DNA of 5,822 nucleotides from contig JAEWUR010000377.1 of assembly GCA_023397045.1 (NCBI GenBank), forward strand, positions 1 to 5,822. Reading direction: 5' to 3'. Both the position numbers and the translations under genes were made by a program. Positions within the stretch are counted from its first letter, which is position 1. Each line of letters opens with the position of its first letter. The notes below the pieces were generated by a model. The model was not told the origin of the DNA. It made no database searches and saw only the letters and a list, made by a program, of their open reading frames with translations. Below are positions 5,390-5,822 of this stretch, in pieces. The stretch comes from Planctomycetota bacterium (GTDB taxonomy: Bacteria; Planctomycetota; Planctomycetia; Pirellulales; Thermoguttaceae).

Positions 5390-5822
5390 ATGTCCGACTT
5401 GCTCATCGGCCAGTTGGCCGCGCTGACAACCGCCTTCCTATGGACGTTTTCGACGCTGATTTGGACGGCCATGGGCAAGCGGATCGGCGCGCTGGCGGTC
5501 AGCTTCATCCGCATCATCCTGGCCTCGGTAGTGATGCTGGGCTACAGTCTGGCGTTTCGCGGGCGGATTCTGCCGTTCGACGTGTCGCCCGAGACGTGGC
5601 TTGTCGTGGGGCTTGCCGGTTTGTGCTGGTTTTTCGTGAGCGACTTGTGCATTTTCAAGGCGCATTTGTTGATCGGGCCGCGGATGTCGCTGCTGATGCT
5701 GTCGTTGACGCCGCCGATGGCGGCGCTGTTGTCTTGGGCGTGCATTGGCGATGAATTGACGCTGTCGCATTGGGTGGCCATGGCGATCACGTTGGGCGGC
5801 GTCGCCTGGGTCGTCTCAGAGC
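5390..5822 (+). CDS. EamA/DMT-family membrane transporter, second of a tandem pair (3' partial)
   Basis: The frame is open from ATG 5390 to the right edge, giving 144 residues beginning MSDLLIGQLAALTTAFLWTF. It aligns without gaps to the first 144 residues of the upstream gene, with 79 identities by hand count (about 55%). It keeps the hallmarks IGALAVSF, SDLCIFKAHLLIGPRMSLL, PPMAALLSWACIGD and MAITLGGVAWVV. Five hydrophobic segments, one EamA half, are visible; the second half lies beyond the window. A 16-base gap and a GAGGA site show that it forms an operon with the first copy. The pair may work as a heterodimer, as some small DMT proteins do, or be a recent duplication with diverging substrates. 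Substrate unknown. Confidence 0.87.
   Translation, partial: MSDLLIGQLAALTTAFLWTFSTLIWTAMGKRIGALAVSFIRIILASVVMLGYSLAFRGRILPFDVSPETWLVVGLAGLCWFFVSDLCIFKAHLLIGPRMSLLMLSLTPPMAALLSWACIGDELTLSHWVAMAITLGGVAWVVSE

Noticed and set aside
5005..5517. Minus-strand open frame across the junction of the two transporters
   Set aside because: Shadow frame with Arg/His-rich composition; both transporters are conserved on the plus strand.

Overview
The window is a stretch of a GC-rich bacterial chromosome. No rRNA, tRNA or single-copy marker is present, so taxonomy is an inference: the long non-coding gaps, TTG start, high-GC codon choice and dispersed palindromic repeats would suit a planctomycete or a similar environmental bacterium, but nothing proves it. 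Six protein genes are visible, two of them cut by the window edges.

Left part (3-1196): a trypsin-fold serine protease with an intact His/Asp/Ser triad and a C-terminal DnaJ-like zinc-binding module. Its frame is open to the left edge, so the N-terminus is missing. It is clearly less GC-rich than the rest of the window. A 322-base gene-free stretch follows (1197-1518); it holds one copy of a 35-bp hairpin repeat.

Middle part (1519-3393): a tartrate/D-malate-type beta-decarboxylating dehydrogenase starting at TTG, then a HAD phosphatase of the YihX-like type. The gap between them is filled almost entirely by a 185-bp nested inverted-repeat element (2580-2764). A convergent gap (3394-3500) after the phosphatase holds two more copies of the 35-bp hairpin repeat.

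Right part (3501-5822): an isocitrate lyase/PEP mutase superfamily lyase on the minus strand with the KKCGH active-site loop. It is divergent, across 109 bp, from two tandem EamA-type 10-TM transporters that are about 55% identical to each other over the visible part. The divergent gap contains a perfect 14-bp palindrome and a plausible promoter for the lyase.

Functionally, the dehydrogenase and the lyase both belong to families acting on small 2-hydroxy or branched di/tricarboxylic acids and often yielding pyruvate, and the EamA pair could export or import a metabolite. They are not one operon, so a shared pathway is only a suggestion. The most unusual items are the protease-zinc finger fusion, the nested palindromic element and the three hairpin repeats whose differences all fall outside the stem.
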